Source of the DNA: Sphingobacteriaceae bacterium
GTDB lineage: Bacteria > Bacteroidota > Bacteroidia > B-17B0 > Aurantibacillaceae
DNA: 50,000 nucleotides
Reading direction: 5' to 3'
Assembly (NCBI GenBank): GCA_016705695.1
Contig: JADJLA010000007.1
Location: 1-50,000 of the forward strand
Positions 45,762 to 50,000 of this stretch are shown one piece after another. How positions within the stretch are numbered: the first letter of the stretch is position 1; each line of letters starts with the position of its first letter. The notes below the pieces were generated by a model that worked only from the letters and a program-made list of their open reading frames with translations, was not told the DNA's origin and did no database searches. The position numbers and the translations under genes were made by a program.

Positions 45762-47066
45762 TCAATTATTTGTAAGCTCGTTCAATATCTCCGAAAGTTT
45801 TTTAGTTAAATTTTTTCGAGAATATTTTTTTATGGTATCTTCATTACGCGTAATGCTTTGGCTATGAAAGAGCTCTAATACATTCTTTTTTAAGTTAGTA
45901 TGATCATTAAAGTCGCTAATCATTCCGGCTTTTGTTTCTTTTAGAATAAAAGCAACGTCACCATTAATAGGCCCTATTGCAAGTACAGGCGCTCCGGCCG
46001 AAAGATATTCAAAGAACTTTCCGGTTAAGATACTTTTGGCGTTTGGTGTTTGATTTACTAATAATAAATTCACTCGCGACCGTTGTTGTTCTTCTATTAC
46101 TTTGTCGTGAGGCATGTAATCAATTTTATTTACGAACGGTGAAAGTTTATGCTCTTCAATACTTTCTTTAACGGCAATATCTAATTTACCAACTAATTTA
46201 ATTTCTAGCGCATTTTTAAAGGCTTCATTCTCGTTCACTAATTCACTTAATACTTTCCAAAGTACTTTAGGATTACGTGTTTTAACCAAGGTGCCAATGT
46301 GCGCGATACTAAATTTTTTATCTTTTTCTATTTGTGTTTTTACAAGATCATCTTCATCATAACCATTAGTAATTACTTTGAATTTTGTATTTTGTGTGCC
46401 AATAATTGCAGCAAGTTCATCGCTCATTAATTGCCCAACACTAATAACGGCATCGCTTTCAAGTAGCACTTCTTTTTCTAGACGTTTATGTTTTTTATAG
46501 GCCCAAGAAGTAAGCTTTAAGTCTTTATAAAAATCAATATTGGTCCAAGGGTCTCTAAAATCCGCTATCCATTTAATGTTTGGATGATCTTGTTTTAATG
46601 CTTTTGCAATTAAATGCATGCTGTGTGGTGGACCGCTGCTTATAATAACATCAACTTTATTTTTTTGTAGATAATTGTTGAGATATTTTATAGATGGTTT
46701 GACCCAAAACTTTCGTGCATCAGGAATAAAAAAATTTCCTCTTATCCAAACAGCAAAATTGTTGAGTGAACTCGTTTTTTTATTCTCATTTAAGAAGGCG
46801 GCGTTTATTTTTTGATCCTTTTTCTGCCCGATCAGTTTTTTGTATGCATTATATGGCTCCCAAATGGGTGTTTTTATAATGGTAACGCCTTTTGGAATAT
46901 CTTTTTCTAAACTAGCGTCAATTTCGGGCAATTCTCCGTTCTCTACAGTATATACAACAGGTTCCCAGCCAAATTCTCGTAAATACTTCACAAATTTAAG
47001 CCATCGCTGAACCCCGGCACCGCCGCTTGGAGGCCAATAATAGGTGAGTATCAGAACAGTTTTCAT
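45762..47066 (-). CDS. GT4 family glycosyltransferase
   Basis: The 434-residue GT-B protein starts with an N-terminal acceptor domain (YYWPPSGGAGVQRWLKF, a glycine-rich loop). It ends with a Glycos_transf_1-type domain holding the GKFFEYLSAGAPVLAIGP motif that binds the nucleotide sugar. It probably acts in surface polysaccharide or glycolipid synthesis at the cytosolic face. No polysaccharide gene cluster surrounds it, so the acceptor is unknown. Confidence 0.88.
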   Translation of the reverse strand: MKTVLILTYYWPPSGGAGVQRWLKFVKYLREFGWEPVVYTVENGELPEIDASLEKDIPKGVTIIKTPIWEPYNAYKKLIGQKKDQKINAAFLNENKKTSSLNNFAVWIRGNFFIPDARKFWVKPSIKYLNNYLQKNKVDVIISSGPPHSMHLIAKALKQDHPNIKWIADFRDPWTNIDFYKDLKLTSWAYKKHKRLEKEVLLESDAVISVGQLMSDELAAIIGTQNTKFKVITNGYDEDDLVKTQIEKDKKFSIAHIGTLVKTRNPKVLWKVLSELVNENEAFKNALEIKLVGKLDIAVKESIEEHKLSPFVNKIDYMPHDKVIEEQQRSRVNLLLVNQTPNAKSILTGKFFEYLSAGAPVLAIGPINGDVAFILKETKAGMISDFNDHTNLKKNVLELFHSQSITRNEDTIKKYSRKNLTKKLSEILNELTNN

Positions 47067-47227
47067 AGGGGTTTGTAAAGCTAATCAAAAATGGGTTTTA
47101 GGACTATAATATTGCTCGTTTTTATCTTAATTAGAGCCAACCTCGCGCCTGGATTAGCCTCCAACGGTTTAAGTAATAATTTTATTGGGCTAAAAATCAG
47201 CATTTAACACGTTTTAATTGCAAATAA

Positions 47228-47260
47228 TTTTGTTGAGCCGAAAACTGTATCTATCTTTGC
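47228..47260 (+). promoter_or_regulatory. rRNA operon promoter P1
   Basis: TATCTTTGC at 47252-47260 fits the -7 consensus TAnnTTTGC, and TTTTGTTG at 47228-47235 gives a -33 box with a spacer near 17-19 bp. It lies about 410 bp upstream of the 16S gene. Confidence 0.6.
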
Positions 47261-47345
47261 CGTCCCTAAAAAAATGTAGTTCTTTGAGTTTTAGGGGCCG
47301 AACACAAAAAAAATGAAAGAAAAAAGTAATTTTTTCTTCAAAATT

Positions 47346-47378
47346 TTTGGATAGTAAAAATATAGTATGTATTTTTGC
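47346..47378 (+). promoter_or_regulatory. rRNA operon promoter P2
   Basis: TATTTTTGC at 47370-47378 fits TAnnTTTGC, with TTTGG at about 47346-47350 as the -33 box. It is 118 bp downstream of P1 and about 290 bp upstream of the 16S gene; tandem promoters are common for rrn operons. Confidence 0.6.
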
Positions 47379-47667
47379 CACCCGTTTTAAAGGAAACAAT
47401 AAAACGGTCGTTCTAAAAAAGTATTGAAAAGGAAAGAATTTATCAGGGGAAAAACGGTGGATATGTGAATTGAAACTGTGAAGTAACTGATAAAGGAAGC
47501 CTAAAAGATATAGAGTACAACGTTCATTGAAAAAATATTGATAACCAAAAGATAGCAAGTTTCTCAAGTAAATATTTGAGAATTAAACTAAAGCTCTTGA
47601 GCCCGTTAAGGGATGATCTATTACAGACATTCACCTTAAGATGAAAATTAAGGAATCAAACAATTTT

Positions 47668-49194
<1,527 letters not shown>

Positions 49195-49458
49195 AGATGT
49201 CCCTTGACATTAAAGGCGTAAGAGAAATACATGAATCTCATTATTGAAAAAGAGATTTGCTACTTTGGTTTATCATAACTTATTCTTAAAGGAGATTTTT
49301 TAAGAAAGAAGCTGAAATTAAATTCCACCAACCGTTAGGTTAGTGTATTTAACAACAGAGCAAAAAAGGATTGACGATTTTTTAAGGATTGACGATTAAA
49401 AAGATTGAAGAAATAAAATTCGTAAATCATAAGATCGCACTTCGAGAAAAATTAAAAC

Positions 49459-49532
49459 AGTCCCGTAGCTCAGTTGGTTAGAGCACTACACTGATAATGT
49501 AGGGGTCAGCGGTTCAACTCCGCTCGGGACTA
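49459..49532 (+). tRNA. tRNA-Ile(GAT)
   Basis: The 74-nt cloverleaf has acceptor strands AGTCCCG and CGGGACT, an anticodon stem CTACA/TGTAG with loop CTGATAA (anticodon GAT) and a T loop GGTTCAACTCC. CCA is not encoded. It sits in the 16S-23S spacer, the usual Ile position. Confidence 0.96.
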
Positions 49533-49541
49533 CTATAATAA

Positions 49542-49619
<78 letters not shown>

Positions 49620-49871
49620 CAGATTAAATTAGCTGAAAGGTTAATTGAATAAGTTCTTTGACATATTGATAAAGACACGAGAGCAAAACTTTATGAAGTA
49701 ATTCATAAATGGTATTGCTAACAACAGACAAGATTGAAACATATCTTGTAAAACAGAAATTAGAAGACGTGAGTCTTCTAAATTTAATTGAAACTTATTA
49801 ATTTAAGTGGAGATAAATTTTAGATCAAAACGACGCAAAAGCGTTTTGATCAGTGCTTACAGCACAATAAA

Positions 49872-50000
49872 AGAAAGTAAATAAGGGCGCATGGAGGATG
49901 CCTTGGGTCTTAGAGGCGATGAAGGACGTGATAAGCTGCGATAAGCTTGGGGGATTGGCAAATACAATTTGATCCCAAGATTTCCGAATGGGGCAACCCG
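49872..50000 (+). rRNA. rrl: 23S ribosomal RNA (5' end only)
   Basis: The conserved 23S start is seen: AAGGGCGCATGGAGGATGCC near 49883, then GGCGATGAAGGACGTGATAAG and GCTTGGGGGA. The spacer before it holds the usual rrn antitermination-like GTTCTTTGACATATTGATAA at about 49653. The gene runs off the window end. The exact 5' end is estimated. Confidence 0.95.

Noticed and set aside
47214..47567. Minus-strand ORF of 117 codons upstream of the 16S gene
   Set aside because: It lies across the rRNA promoters and leader, and its Phe/Leu-rich product is a translation of T-rich non-coding DNA.

Overview
This window is chromosomal DNA of a Bacteroidota bacterium, most likely from the Flavobacteriales/Sphingobacteriales side of the phylum. 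The evidence is a 16S gene with Bacteroidota-type sequence, two exported proteins with type IX secretion (T9SS) C-terminal sorting domains, the local cytochrome oxidase gene order, an OmpA protein with TPR, beta-propeller and CRD domains, and -7 promoter boxes of the TAnnTTTGC type. I cannot name a genus from sequence alone.

Region 1 (1-5,283) is accessory DNA. It looks like the end of a mobile integron cassette array without an integrase in view (a CALIN, or the tail of an array that starts upstream). Two complete, foldable attC sites (3699-3794 and 5028-5122), one divergent long attC (about 1521-1700) and one half attC (5251-5283) separate cassettes. The cassettes carry a T9SS surface protein, a beta-barrel-like protein, a small membrane protein and decayed ORFs. 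The terminal 7-mers match as cassette biology predicts: the R' 7-mer of one site is the exact complement of the R'' 7-mer of the next, for two successive cassettes. A decayed group II intron-like sequence lies at about 713-1105.

Region 2 (5,411-30,000s) is core chromosome, mostly on the minus strand. It holds a PBP4-type DacB, an M13 peptidase, an AddA-like helicase/nuclease, a PorE-like OmpA protein, a cytochrome oxidase cluster (heme O synthase, two subunit III family proteins, subunit IV), Lon, an envelope-lipid cluster (GT39 transferase, PAP2 phosphatase, MazG, CPA2 antiporter; PagL-like deacylase and a GIN-domain lipoprotein on the plus strand), fumarase, and the pyrD/mvaB/TsaC operon. 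Region 3 (31,400-42,614) has a small Ala-rich lipoprotein, a family 5 solute-binding lipoprotein, an EI24-like membrane protein, ArgS, a large secreted subtilase, an exopolyphosphatase and an NtrC-type regulator. Three of these genes are split by single-base frameshifts. Region 4 (42,615-43,290) is a gene-free island of repeats with a tRNA fragment. Region 5 (43,291-50,000) has RecJ, a YebC-family regulator, a glycosyltransferase, and then an rRNA operon (two promoters, 16S, tRNA-Ile, tRNA-Ala, start of 23S).

The least explained signal is a family of three intergenic elements of about 120 bp (12000-12123, 31809-31928, 36344-36466). They share a conserved core. Their apical hairpin and outer arms differ in sequence between copies but stay self-complementary. 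All three point the same way as their neighbouring genes. This pattern of compensatory change suggests a selected RNA or single-stranded DNA structure, and I do not recognise it as a named family.
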